This document shows positions 1 to 8,956 of a stretch of DNA of 64,000 nt, in pieces; the first letter of the stretch is position 1; each line of letters opens with the position of its first letter. Both the position numbers and the translations under genes were made by a program. The stretch comes from Ventricola sp051883735 (GTDB lineage: Bacteria > Bacillota > Clostridia > Christensenellales > Aristaeellaceae), in contig JBJEUH010000077.1 in the NCBI GenBank assembly GCA_051883735.1, positions 4,043 through 68,042 of the forward strand, read 5' to 3'. The notes beneath the pieces were generated by a model, which was not told the DNA's origin, searched no databases, and saw only the letters and a program-made list of their open reading frames with translations.

Positions 1-239
1 GAGAGCATGCGGATCAGCCTGTCGTTCATGCCGGCGTCGCTCTTTTCCATCGTCGCGTAGCGATAGCTTCCGTCCTCGGCAAGCACCTTGAGCAGATGCA
101 TTTCGCGGATATCGCGCGAAACGGTGGCCTGCGTGACCACCATGCCGTGCGCGCGCAGCGCCTCGGCCAGCTCCTCCTGAGTCTGAATGCTCTGCGCTTC
201 CACGATTTCGCGGATCAGCGCCTGACGTTTTGCCTTCAT
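1..239 (-). CDS. argR: Arginine repressor ArgR, N-terminal part (truncated by window edge)
   Basis: The first 79 codons are present; the C-terminal part lies beyond base 1. The protein starts MKAKRQALIREIV and contains the ArgR winged-helix DNA-binding domain, including the recognition segment VTQATVSRDIREMHLLKV. ArgR family proteins bind ARG boxes as arginine-responsive hexamers and control arginine biosynthesis and catabolism; the arginine-binding hexamerisation domain would be in the missing half. The start is fixed by an AGGAGG about 7 bases before the ATG. The gene lies directly downstream of nadK, which is the usual firmicute order (often followed by recN, outside this window). Confidence 0.93.
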   Translation of the reverse strand, partial: MKAKRQALIREIVEAQSIQTQEELAEALRAHGMVVTQATVSRDIREMHLLKVLAEDGSYRYATMEKSDAGMNDRLIRML

Positions 240-263
240 AGCGGCCTCCTTTGGTCCCTCGTC

Positions 264-1148
264 TCACAAGCTCCACTGCGAAAGCTTGTCCTTCAGCAGC
301 GAGAAATAATTCTTATTTTCATCAAAGCGGATCAGCAGCGCGTCGTGCGGCGAGCGGATGACGCTGATCTCCTCGTGGTTGCGCATCTCGCAGACCGCCT
401 GGCCGTCCACCGAGAGCCGGATGCCCTCGCGCATTTCCTTCATGTTGATTTTCAGGCGCACGCGCTCACTCGCGGAGAAAACGATCGGCCGCGAGGTCAG
501 CGAGTGCGGACAGATCGGACTGAGCACAAAGCATTGCACGTCCGGCGAGACGATCGGGCCGCCGGCGGAGAGCGAATAGGCCGTGGAGCCCGTAGGGCTT
601 GACAGCACCAGGCCGTCGGCGATGTAGTGATCCACCAGCATGTCGCCCACGAACGCGTCCAGCGCGATCATCCGCTGGGACAGGCCGCGCGACACGGAAA
701 CCTCGTTGGTCGCGTAGGCCAGGATGCTCTGCCCGCCGCACGTTCCCTCCACGCGCAGCATCATGCGCCGCTCGATGCGGTATTGGCCCGCCCTGAGCAG
801 GTCCAGCGCCCTGTCCATCTCCTGCGGCTGCGTTTCCAGCAGAAAGCCCATCCGTCCCAGGTTCACGCCCAGCATCGGGATGTTGCAGCACACATAGGAA
901 TCCAGCGCGCGCAGCACCGTGCCGTCCCCGCCAAAGACCAGGATCAGGTCCGTCTCGCCCGGAACCGGGCGCTCCAGCAGCGTGCTGCCCTGCGTGACGC
1001 CCGGCGCATGCGCCTCAAGCCATGCCTCGTCCTCCCGGAAAAAGCACATCTCCAGGCCGCGCGCGCGGCACAGCTGCGCGCAGCTGCACACCGCCTCCAC
1101 CGCGGAATCCTTGCCCCTGTTGAAGTAAAAGAGAATCCGTCTGATCAA
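264..1148 (-). CDS. nadK: NAD kinase
   Basis: This 294-residue protein phosphorylates NAD to NADP using ATP or polyphosphate in the cytosol. The diagnostic GGDGT motif is at residues 73-77 (LVFGGDGTVLRAL), an NE motif follows near residue 148 (YATNEVSVS), and a glycine-rich SPTGSTAYSLSAGG segment lies in the second half. Length and order of motifs match bacterial NadK. The start is probably the TTG at 1148, preceded by AAGGAG at about 9 bases; no ATG gives the correct N-terminus. It lies between tlyA and argR in a conserved firmicute order, with 24 bases before argR, so the two are probably co-transcribed. Confidence 0.95.
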   Translation of the reverse strand: MIRRILFYFNRGKDSAVEAVCSCAQLCRARGLEMCFFREDEAWLEAHAPGVTQGSTLLERPVPGETDLILVFGGDGTVLRALDSYVCCNIPMLGVNLGRMGFLLETQPQEMDRALDLLRAGQYRIERRMMLRVEGTCGGQSILAYATNEVSVSRGLSQRMIALDAFVGDMLVDHYIADGLVLSSPTGSTAYSLSAGGPIVSPDVQCFVLSPICPHSLTSRPIVFSASERVRLKINMKEMREGIRLSVDGQAVCEMRNHEEISVIRSPHDALLIRFDENKNYFSLLKDKLSQWSL

Positions 1149-1165
1149 ATCAGTCGTCTCCTTCT

Positions 1166-1258
1166 GTGATGCAAATCTTTCAGCAAGGCTCCGGCCCGGG
1201 CATCAAGCAGCAAGATTTACATGGTTTGTCGGTGATGCCGCCGGCAGCATGCCGGCTT
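1166..1258. repeat. Intergenic repeat, family 1, copy 1
   Basis: About 93 bases between tlyA and nadK match, on the opposite strand, the segment at 36961-37053. Shared blocks include the palindromic core CCGGCATGCTGCCGG followed by CGGCATCAC, then GACAAA, TGCCCGG and a terminal AAAGATTT. The two copies have about the same length, so they look like diverged members of one dispersed element. No coding potential was seen. Confidence 0.75.
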
Positions 1259-1270
1259 TGACGGCCGTCC

Positions 1271-2089
1271 TTACGCGTCGTGCAGGCTCTCGTGCGCCGC
1301 TGCGACGACCGCGTCGATCTCCTCCTGCGTCACGCTGTGCGTCGCGCGGGATTTCGGCAGAATGTGCACGAGGAACTCGATGTTGCCCTCCGGCCCCTTG
1401 ATGGGCGAAAAGGACAGCGCCTGCGCCGCCCAGCCTAGGTCGTTTTCGATGAAGGCGAGCACCTCGGCAATCACGTCGCGGTGCACCTGCGCGTCGCGCA
1501 CGACGCCCTTCTTGCCCACGCGGTCGCGCCCCGCCTCAAACTGCGGCTTGATGAGCGAGATGAACGCGCCGTCCTCGCCCATGATGTCCGCCGCCGCCGG
1601 CAGTATCTTGGTGATGGAGATGAAGGACACGTCCATCACGCCCAGCGTCGGGTGCAGCGGCAGATCCTCGCGCTTCAGGTAGCGCGCGTTGGTGCGCTCC
1701 ATCACCGTCACGCGCGGATCGTTGCGCAGCTTCCAATCGAGCTGCCCATAGCCCACGTCGATGGCGTACACATGCGCCGCGCCGTTTTTGAGCAGCACGT
1801 CGGTAAAGCCGCCCGTGGATGCGCCCAGATCCATCGCCACCACGCCGGCGGGGTCCACGCCAAACACGCGGAGGCCCTTCTCCAGCTTCAGCGCGCCGCG
1901 GCTCACATAGCCCGTGCCCGTCTGGCGGACGATCAGCTCGTCCGCTTCCGTCACGGCCACGGAGGCCTTGGTCACCTTGTTCTCTCCGATATAGACCACG
2001 CCGGACATCACCAGCGCCTGCGCCTTCTCGCGGCTCGCGGCCAGGCCGCGCTCCACCAGCGCCACATCCACTCTCTTCTTGTCAGCCAT
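1271..2089 (-). CDS. tlyA: TlyA family rRNA methyltransferase
   Basis: This 272-residue protein joins an N-terminal S4 RNA-binding domain (about residues 6-65, RVDVALVERGLAASREKAQ) to an FtsJ-like SAM methyltransferase domain. The SAM-binding motif is MDLGASTGGFTDVLL and the second conserved strand is MDVSFISITK. The family 2'-O-methylates cytidines in 16S and 23S rRNA. I chose the ATG at 2089 (MADKKRVDV), which overlaps the end of dxs by 8 bases; longer in-frame versions add a low-complexity arginine-rich stretch. The tight overlap implies translational coupling with dxs. Confidence 0.93.
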   Translation of the reverse strand: MADKKRVDVALVERGLAASREKAQALVMSGVVYIGENKVTKASVAVTEADELIVRQTGTGYVSRGALKLEKGLRVFGVDPAGVVAMDLGASTGGFTDVLLKNGAAHVYAIDVGYGQLDWKLRNDPRVTVMERTNARYLKREDLPLHPTLGVMDVSFISITKILPAAADIMGEDGAFISLIKPQFEAGRDRVGKKGVVRDAQVHRDVIAEVLAFIENDLGWAAQALSFSPIKGPEGNIEFLVHILPKSRATHSVTQEEIDAVVAAAHESLHDA

Positions 2090-3965
2090 CGTTCTTCTCC
2101 GCAAGCGCAAGCTTGATCCTCTGGGCAATCTGCTCCGGCTTCAGGCCGCATTCCTCCAGCAGCTGATCGACCGAGCCATGCGCAATAAAGCGGTTGGGCA
2201 GGCCGAGGATCGCTGCCGGCTCCTGCGCGCCGTGCTGAGCACACAGCCGCGCGATCTCAGCGCCGAAGCCGCCGATCAGCTCGCCCTCCTCGATCGTGAT
2301 GATCCTCGTTTTCCTTTCAAACAGCGTGTGCAGGCACTGCATGTCCATGGGCCGCAGGCTCCAGGCGTCGATCACGCCGATCTGCACGCCCTCCTGCTCC
2401 AGCAGCTGCGCCGCCTGCATCGCGTGCCTCGTCATTCGTCCATAGGCCAGAACCGTCGCGTCCGCGCCCTCGCGCAGCGTCTGCCAGCGCCCCACCTCGG
2501 GCGCCTTGCCGTCAAGCGGCTTGGCATACGGCTCGATGCCATCCTTGGGGTACACGATCACGCACGGGCCGTCGACATAAAGCGAGGCGCGCACCGCAGC
2601 GCGGATATCGTCCGTGTCCCGGGGTGCAAGCAGCGTCAGGTTCGGGATGCTCAGCAGCATCGGCACGCTCAGCACGCCGTGATGCGTCTTGCCGTCGTCG
2701 CCCACCAGCGCCGCATGGTCTGCCAGGATCGTCACCGGCAGGTTCTGCAGGCAGACGTCATGCACAATCTGATCGTATGCGCGCTGCAAAAACGTCGCAT
2801 ACACCGCGAAATACGGCCGCATGCCCGCGCGGGCGAGGCCGGCCGCCATGCTGACGGCATGCTGCTCCGCGATGCCCACGTCAAAGAAGCGATCCGGATA
2901 CTGCCCGGCGAACCCGGCAAGGCCCGTGCCGCCCGCCATCGCGGCGGTGATGGCCACCACGCGCTCATCCTGCGCCGCCATCGCGGTCAGCGCCTTGCCG
3001 GCGGCCTGCGCCGCGCTCTCCCCGGAGGACTGGTTGCGTTTGAGACCGTTCTCCACGCAGAACGGCGCCACGCCGTGGAATTTCTCCGGTTGGCGCTCGG
3101 CCAGATCGTAGCCGTGTCCCTTTTGGGTGATCACATGGATGAGCAGCGGCGTGTCGTCGACCTGCTTGGCCTCCTCGAACACGCGCGTCATCTCGTCGAT
3201 ATTGTGCCCGTCGAACGGGCCCAGATACCGGAAGCCCAGCGCCTCGAACAGCTCGCCCTCCGTCACGACGGACTTGACCATGTCCTTGGCCTTCTCCATC
3301 AGGCTGGCAATCGAAGGACCGATCAGCGGGATGCGCTGCAGGTGATGCTTGATGCGCTTCTTGCCGCCGTACCAGGACGCGCTGGCGCGCAGATGCTTGA
3401 AATACTCCGAGAGCGCGCCGACGTTTTTGGAGATGGACATCTCGTTGTCGTTGAGGATGACGATCAGGCGGTTCTTGCCGTTGCCCGCGTCGTTCATCGC
3501 CTCATAGCACATGCCGCCGGTCAGCGCGCCGTCGCCGACGACCGCCACGACGTGATAGTCCTCGTGCCTGAGATCCCTTGCGCGGGCCAGCCCCAGCGCC
3601 ATGGAGATCGCCGTGGAGGAATGGCCGGTGTCAAACAGATCGTGCTCGCTCTCCGCGCGGCAGGGGAAGCCGCTCATGCCCTTGTAGGAGCGCAGGGTGG
3701 AGAACATCTCCTGCCTGCCGGTGAGCAGCTTGTGCGTGTAAATCTGATGGCCCACGTCAAAGATGATCTTGTCCGTAGGGCTGGAGAATGCGCGGTGCAG
3801 CGCAATGGTCAGCTCCACGTCGCCCAGGTTGGAGGCCAGGTGGCCGCCCTGGCGGGAAACCGTATCGATGATCGTCTGCCTGATCTCCGTAGCGAGCGCC
3901 TCGCACTCGGACACGGACAGCCTTTTGACGTCCTCAGGCCCATGAATTCCGGGCAGAATCGCCAT
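2082..3965 (-). CDS. dxs: 1-deoxy-D-xylulose-5-phosphate synthase
   Basis: Dxs condenses pyruvate and glyceraldehyde 3-phosphate to DXP, the first step of the MEP isoprenoid pathway, using thiamine diphosphate. The 627-residue protein has the N-terminal TPP domain (FDVGHQIYTHKLLTGR, VVGDGALTGGMCYEA), a central transketolase-like domain (GIAEQHAVSMAAGLA) and the C-terminal transketolase domain. The ATG at 3965 lies 10 bases after an AGGAGG; a GTG at 3971 is an alternative with poor spacing. The gene follows oapA at 2 bases and precedes tlyA, so it belongs to the isoprenoid block that also contains ispA. Confidence 0.96.
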   Translation of the reverse strand: MAILPGIHGPEDVKRLSVSECEALATEIRQTIIDTVSRQGGHLASNLGDVELTIALHRAFSSPTDKIIFDVGHQIYTHKLLTGRQEMFSTLRSYKGMSGFPCRAESEHDLFDTGHSSTAISMALGLARARDLRHEDYHVVAVVGDGALTGGMCYEAMNDAGNGKNRLIVILNDNEMSISKNVGALSEYFKHLRASASWYGGKKRIKHHLQRIPLIGPSIASLMEKAKDMVKSVVTEGELFEALGFRYLGPFDGHNIDEMTRVFEEAKQVDDTPLLIHVITQKGHGYDLAERQPEKFHGVAPFCVENGLKRNQSSGESAAQAAGKALTAMAAQDERVVAITAAMAGGTGLAGFAGQYPDRFFDVGIAEQHAVSMAAGLARAGMRPYFAVYATFLQRAYDQIVHDVCLQNLPVTILADHAALVGDDGKTHHGVLSVPMLLSIPNLTLLAPRDTDDIRAAVRASLYVDGPCVIVYPKDGIEPYAKPLDGKAPEVGRWQTLREGADATVLAYGRMTRHAMQAAQLLEQEGVQIGVIDAWSLRPMDMQCLHTLFERKTRIITIEEGELIGGFGAEIARLCAQHGAQEPAAILGLPNRFIAHGSVDQLLEECGLKPEQIAQRIKLALAEKNDG

Positions 3966-3967
3966 AT

Positions 3968-4549
3968 TCACAGCGCCTCCTTACGCGTTTTCTTCTTTTG
4001 CTTCGTCTTGTTCTTCTTTTCAAAGACAGCCATGACCCTGCCGACCGTCAGCACAATTTTGTCGCTTTTGGCGATGGCGACACCCTTTCCGTAGGCCTTG
4101 CCGCCGATCATGAACGCGGACGTGAACGCCGTAATCAGCATGGACGCAATCGCGCTTTTCATGCCCAGCGAGACCAGGTACACCGCGATGACCGAGCCGG
4201 CGGAGCCGGAAATGATGCCCACGATGTCGCCCACCACGTCGTTGAGGATGCTCGAGACGCGCTCCGCCTTGCGGATGAGCTGCAGCGCCTGCTTCGCGCC
4301 GAGGATCCGCTTGGAGGCCATGGCGATAAACGGCTGCTCGTCCGCCGAGGTCACCGCCGTGCCGATCACATCGGAGATGATGCCGATCATCACCAGCACA
4401 ATCAGCGAGAGCAGCGCGACCAGCAGCCCCGCAGATTCCACAAACAGGCTCGTCACAAAGGACATCACCACAGAAAGACCAAAGGACAGACAGACGACCG
4501 TCAGGACCCACTTCTGCTTGCTTTGCCTGGTCTTTTCTTTTTTACTCAC
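3968..4549 (-). CDS. oapA: OLE-associated protein OapA (four-helix membrane protein)
   Basis: This 193-residue protein has four hydrophobic segments (about residues 14-36, 38-66, 103-128 and 131-150) framed by lysine-rich ends: the N-terminus is MSKKEKTRQSKQK and the C-terminus EKKNKTKQKKKTRKEAL. Known OapA proteins are basic four-helix membrane proteins with distant DUF21/CorB resemblance that bind OLE RNA and hold it at the membrane. I identify it from size, topology, charge and its position directly downstream of the OLE RNA and upstream of dxs, the order described for Bacillus halodurans. The start is a GTG at 4549 with AAGG a few bases upstream. A general annotation would be CorB-like magnesium transporter fragment. 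Confidence 0.85.
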   Translation of the reverse strand: MSKKEKTRQSKQKWVLTVVCLSFGLSVVMSFVTSLFVESAGLLVALLSLIVLVMIGIISDVIGTAVTSADEQPFIAMASKRILGAKQALQLIRKAERVSSILNDVVGDIVGIISGSAGSVIAVYLVSLGMKSAIASMLITAFTSAFMIGGKAYGKGVAIAKSDKIVLTVGRVMAVFEKKNKTKQKKKTRKEAL

Positions 4550-4588
4550 TCAACCTTCACTCCGAAACAGATTTCATTTCGACATTCC

Positions 4589-4614
4589 AAAAAAGCCCAC
4601 GGACATGCGTGGGC
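4589..4614 (-). terminator. Intrinsic terminator at the 3' end of OLE RNA
   Basis: On the minus strand GCCCACG-CATGTC-CGTGGGC forms a 7-bp GC-rich hairpin followed by six T residues. It lies between the end of OLE RNA and the oapA start at 4549, so most OLE transcripts should end here and oapA expression from the OLE promoter would need read-through. Confidence 0.85.
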
Positions 4615-5190
4615 GTTTCAATCGATAAATAGGTGGTGATACGACAAATAAACCTTGCGGCATAGGTTCGGTAGGATTTCCCCGCCCGTTACTCCCTGTC
4701 GCCATAGGAGCGGTTTCCCTTGAAAACGGACGTTGCGCCGTTTCCGCGCGCACGACCGAATTACCACTGAGTCCACACTGTAATCTCTGTCATATCCTCA
4801 TCGACAGTCTAGGAGCTTTCCTCGGCAGCGTCGGCTGCCTCCTAGCCTCTTTTGCAGCCGTGGTTTCACACAGCGATCGCGGCGGTTTCCGTGAGCCTTT
4901 GGTCACCGCGCGTTGTTCCATGATCCGCCACAACCACTCAAGGCAGGCTACACTGCAGGCAGCTTGTGTACCACCATGCAGGTTTTCATGATGCCGGTGC
5001 ATCATGCCTCCACGAAAAATGGGTCGAACTCCATCATGCCATTGACGGCCGCCCATAATTCTTACTTCCAGCACCGACCCCCGACTGGGCGTCAGCAGCC
5101 GGTACCAGAAACTTCATCGATATGCCCTTTAACGGATTTTTAGCCCCGTCTTCAGAGGCAACTCTGCTGACTAGAATACTGCACCACCTG
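4589..5190 (-). ncRNA. ole: OLE RNA (ornate, large, extremophilic RNA)
   Basis: The roughly 700 bases between a PAP2-like gene and oapA carry no convincing gene. A promoter at 5197-5225 and a terminator at 4589-4614 delimit a transcript of about 600 nt, which matches the described size of OLE RNA (about 610 nt). The flanking order ispA, ole, oapA, dxs, tlyA, argR is that known for OLE loci, and the adjacent gene encodes an OapA-like protein. The sequence is rich in potential hairpins and in purine-rich loops typical of a structured RNA. OLE forms a membrane ribonucleoprotein with OapA and is linked to stress tolerance in alkaliphiles. I recognised it by context and layout, not by a covariance search. 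Confidence 0.87.
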
Positions 5191-5196
5191 CATGGT

Positions 5197-5225
5197 ATTA
5201 TACCACACCTGTCAAGTCCGCGCAA
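5197..5225 (-). promoter_or_regulatory. SigA promoter of OLE RNA (extended -10)
   Basis: On the minus strand TTGCGC (5220-5225) and TATAAT (5197-5202) are separated by 17 bases, with TGG immediately before the -10 (extended -10). Transcription would begin near 5190. The promoter sits in the gap between the PAP2-like gene and the RNA. Confidence 0.8.
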
Positions 5226-5256
5226 GCGCTTGTCCCGCCGGTCAATTGGGGCGGCA

Positions 5257-5703
5257 TCATGCCATCAGCGTGCCAATCAGCGTGCCCAGCAGCGCGCCGG
5301 CCAGCACCTGAATCGGCGTATGGCCCACCAGCTCCTTGAGGCGCTTCTCGTCAAACGTATAGCCGTTGCCCGAGAGCATGTCCATCAGCTGATTGATCAC
5401 CGCCGCGTTTTTGCCGGCCGAACGGCGCACGCCCGCCGCGTCGTACATCACGACGCCAGAAAAGCAGAACGCGAGCGCGAAGATCGAGGACGAGAAGCCC
5501 TCATGGAATCCGATCGTCATGAGCATCGCGCAGGTCATGGCCGAATGCGAGCTGGGCATGCCGCCGGAGCCGAGCACGCGCGATTTGTCAAACCGCCTGC
5601 TGATCGCCAGCGTCAGCAGCACCTTCAGCACCTGCGCCGCGGCCCAGCCCACCGCCGCCGCCTGGATCACCCGGTTGCCCAGAATTTCAAGGATTACATC
5701 CAC
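5257..5703 (-). CDS. Divergent PAP2-family membrane protein (YuiD/DUF212 type)
   Basis: The 148-residue protein has several hydrophobic segments and the acid-phosphatase-like signature GSGGMPSSHSAMTCAM (about residues 46-61), a second motif YDAAGVRRSAGKNA and a C-terminal GHTPIQVLAGALLG. These are typical of the divergent PAP2 family, thought to act on lipid or polyprenyl phosphates in the membrane; the substrate is unknown. The start is a GTG at 5703 with GGGAGG 8 bases upstream. It lies 51 bases downstream of ispA, so a role in isoprenoid phosphate metabolism is plausible but only inferred. Confidence 0.85.
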   Translation of the reverse strand: MDVILEILGNRVIQAAAVGWAAAQVLKVLLTLAISRRFDKSRVLGSGGMPSSHSAMTCAMLMTIGFHEGFSSSIFALAFCFSGVVMYDAAGVRRSAGKNAAVINQLMDMLSGNGYTFDEKRLKELVGHTPIQVLAGALLGTLIGTLMA

Positions 5704-5754
5704 AGAATGTTCCTCCCGTTTCCCCTCATGGTGTCGTCATATTCCCTTCGCGCG

Positions 5755-6669
5755 TCAGCTCTTGCGCGTGCGCATCTGGGCGGCGAAGCCGTGCATGAAC
5801 GCCGCACGCTCGCCAAAGACGCCGATCGCTTCCTCCGCCTCGTCCCACAGCCGTGCGGAGCGCTCCTTCGCCGCCGCCACGCCCACCAGAGCCGGCCAGG
5901 TCATCTTGCCCCGCTGCGCGTCCATGCCGGTCTGCTTGCCCAGCAGTGCCGCGTCGCCCTCCACGTCCAGCAGATCGTCGTCGATCTGGAACGCGACGCC
6001 CACGCAGGAGCCGAAGCGGCGCAGCGCATCGATCTGCTCCTCGCTCGCGCCCGCGATGTACGCGGCCGCCAGCAGCGGTGCGGTCAGCAGGTCCGCCGTC
6101 TTGTGCATGTGGATGTAGAGCAGGCGCTCCGCGTCCGGCTCCATGTGCTCGCTGAGCAGATCCAGGCTCTGGCCCGCGATCATGCCGCACACGCCCGCGC
6201 GGTTTGCAATCGCCTTTGCCGCGAGCATGTGTCCCCGCAGGTTTTCCGGGTACATAGCCGCGTTGGCGAGCAGGCACTCGTACGCGTAGTTGAGCAGGCC
6301 GTCGCCTGCCAGGATCGCGTGGCCCACGCCGTAGACCTTGTGGTTCGTCAGGCGGCCGCGGCGATAGTCGTCGTTGTCCATGCCCGGCAGGTCGTCGTGG
6401 ATCAGCGAATAGGTGTGAATCATCTCCAGCGCCGCCGCCGGCGTCTTTGCCTGCTCGATGTCGCCGCCCAGCATCTCGCACGCGGCCAGCAGCAGCACCG
6501 GGCGGATGCGCTTGCCGCCCGCCAGCAGGCTGTATCGCATGGATTCGCACAGGTGCTTGGGAATCACGCCCGCCTGCGTCGGGCAAACCGCGTCCGTCAT
6601 GGGCAGGAGCCTTTCAAGCGTCTCCTCCACCATGCCGGCATAGCGGCTGTACTGCTCATGATACGCCAT
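5755..6669 (-). CDS. ispA: Polyprenyl (farnesyl/geranylgeranyl) diphosphate synthase
   Basis: This 304-residue enzyme condenses isopentenyl diphosphate with allylic diphosphates. The first aspartate-rich motif is DDLPGMD at residues 92-98, the GGKRIRP substrate motif lies at 51-57 and the second aspartate motif is QIDDDLLDVEGD. The start is decided by GAGGAG placed 7 bases before the ATG at 6669, giving MAYHEQYSRY; an ATG two codons earlier is too close to the site. The gene overlaps the 3' end of xseB by 14 bases, implying coupled translation. Product chain length cannot be read from sequence alone; farnesyl diphosphate is most likely. Confidence 0.93.
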   Translation of the reverse strand: MAYHEQYSRYAGMVEETLERLLPMTDAVCPTQAGVIPKHLCESMRYSLLAGGKRIRPVLLLAACEMLGGDIEQAKTPAAALEMIHTYSLIHDDLPGMDNDDYRRGRLTNHKVYGVGHAILAGDGLLNYAYECLLANAAMYPENLRGHMLAAKAIANRAGVCGMIAGQSLDLLSEHMEPDAERLLYIHMHKTADLLTAPLLAAAYIAGASEEQIDALRRFGSCVGVAFQIDDDLLDVEGDAALLGKQTGMDAQRGKMTWPALVGVAAAKERSARLWDEAEEAIGVFGERAAFMHGFAAQMRTRKS

Positions 6670-6901
6670 GTTCATTCTCCTCAAACGTTTCAATTTCTGC
6701 CGTGTCCGGGTCGATCGTCTCGATGCGCTTCCTCTGCTGCGCAAGCAGCCCCTCGAGCTGCGCGTGCAGCTTCACACCCTGCTCGTAGAGCGCAATGGCC
6801 TCCTCGAGCGCCAGCTCGCTCCCGCTGAGCTTCTCCACCAGGGCGGTCAACTCCTGCATGCCCTCCTCAAAGGAGAGCGGCTTTTTCTTCTTAACGGCCA
6901 C
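6656..6901 (-). CDS. xseB: Exodeoxyribonuclease VII small subunit
   Basis: The 81-residue protein has the XseB two-helix pattern: LSFEEGMQELTALVEKLSG and LALEEAIALYEQGVKL. It binds XseA to form exonuclease VII, which degrades single-stranded DNA from both ends. The start is a GTG at 6901 preceded by GAGGAGG, and only two bases separate it from the xseA stop. The 3' end overlaps ispA. Confidence 0.95.
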   Translation of the reverse strand: MAVKKKKPLSFEEGMQELTALVEKLSGSELALEEAIALYEQGVKLHAQLEGLLAQQRKRIETIDPDTAEIETFEENEHGVS

Positions 6902-6903
6902 GT

Positions 6904-8104
6904 TCAGCCCTCCTCGACGCTTCTATTCAGGATCTGCGCGTCCGCCATGCCGCTGGCAAAGCGGATCGCCACCACGTCGCCGCCGGCAACCTGCTCCGAC
7001 GACCGGACCGCCGCGCCGCCCTTGGTCACGATGGCATAGCCGCGCGAGAGCACGCGGTACGGGCTGAGCATGTCCAATTCGCGCCGGCGCTGGCTAAGCG
7101 CAGCCCCTTCAAGGGAAAGCCGCCCGTCCATCGCCCGGCGAAGCTGCACCTTAATCTGCGCGAGCCGCTCCGCCTCCGCGTCCAGCCGCCTGCGCGGCCT
7201 GCATGCGCAGAGCCTCGCCTCCAGCAGGCGAAGCGACGCTTCCTTCTGCCCCATCTGCCATTCGAGCGCGCCGCTCAGCGCATCGCGCATCGCCGCCATC
7301 TGCGCAAGCGTCTCGCTGCGCAGCGGGGTCACGCACTCCGCCGCCGCAGATGGCGTCGGCGCGCGCAGGTCCGCCGCCAGGTCGCACAGCGTCACATCGG
7401 TCTCATGGCCGACCGCCGAAACGACCGGCTTTGCGCAGGCCGCCACCGCGCGCACGACGCTTTCCTCGTTGAAGGTCCACAAATCCTCCATCGAGCCGCC
7501 GCCGCGCGCCACGATGATCACGCTCACGCTGTCGATCCTTTCAAGCAGGCGGATCGCCTGCACCACCTCGTCCGCCGCGCCAACGCCCTGCACCCTCACC
7601 GGGCACAGCAGAATCCGCGTCTGGGGGTCCCGCCGCAGCGACACGTTCATGATGTCGTGAATCACCGCGCCGGTCGGCGAGGTGACCACGCCGATCGTAT
7701 CCGGATACGGCGGCAGCGGCCGCTTGCGCTGCGCTTCAAACAGGCCCTCCTGCGAGAGCCTGGCCTTGAGCGCCAGCAGCCGTTCATAGAGCACGCCCAC
7801 GCCCTCCGGGTGCAGGCTCCGCGCATAGAACTGCATCTGTCCGCCCTTGACGTACAGGCCCACGCTGCCGGAGGCCACCGCGCGCATGCCCTCAAACGGC
7901 GCAGCCTGAAGCCTCACAGCATCGGAGGCGTACATCACGCAGCCGATCGCCGCGTTCTCGTCCTTGAGCGTGAAGAAGATCGTGCCCGTCTGATGGAATT
8001 TCAGGTTGCTGATCTCGCCCTTCAGCTCCACGCCGTGCAGCATCGGATCGAGCTGCAGCATGCGCCGGATGTATTCGCACAGCTGAGAGACAGTCAGCGT
8101 CAGT

Positions 8105-8115
<11 letters not shown>
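6904..8115 (-). CDS. xseA: Exodeoxyribonuclease VII large subunit
   Basis: The 403-residue protein has an N-terminal OB-fold (about residues 5-100, LTVSQLCEYIRRML, GEISNLKFHQTGTIFFTLKD) and the exonuclease VII catalytic domain (IGVVTSPTGAVIHDI, VARGGGSMEDLWTFNEE, VSAVGHETDVTLCDLAADLRA). The C-terminal part is helical, as in the family. The GTG start at 8115 overlaps folD by 11 bases. The order folD-xseA-xseB-ispA is standard in firmicutes. Confidence 0.96.
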
Positions 8116-8953
<838 letters not shown>

Positions 8954-8956
8954 CGG

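Noticed and set aside
2079..4094. Long plus-strand open frame of 671 codons opposite dxs
   Set aside because: It is antisense to dxs, rich in arginine, histidine and alanine as expected for a GC-rich shadow frame, and has no recognisable domain.
4790..5225. Short open frames inside the OLE region, such as 4790-5074 and 4913-5143
   Set aside because: They lack ribosome sites and family resemblance, overlap each other on both strands and lie in sequence explained by a structured RNA.
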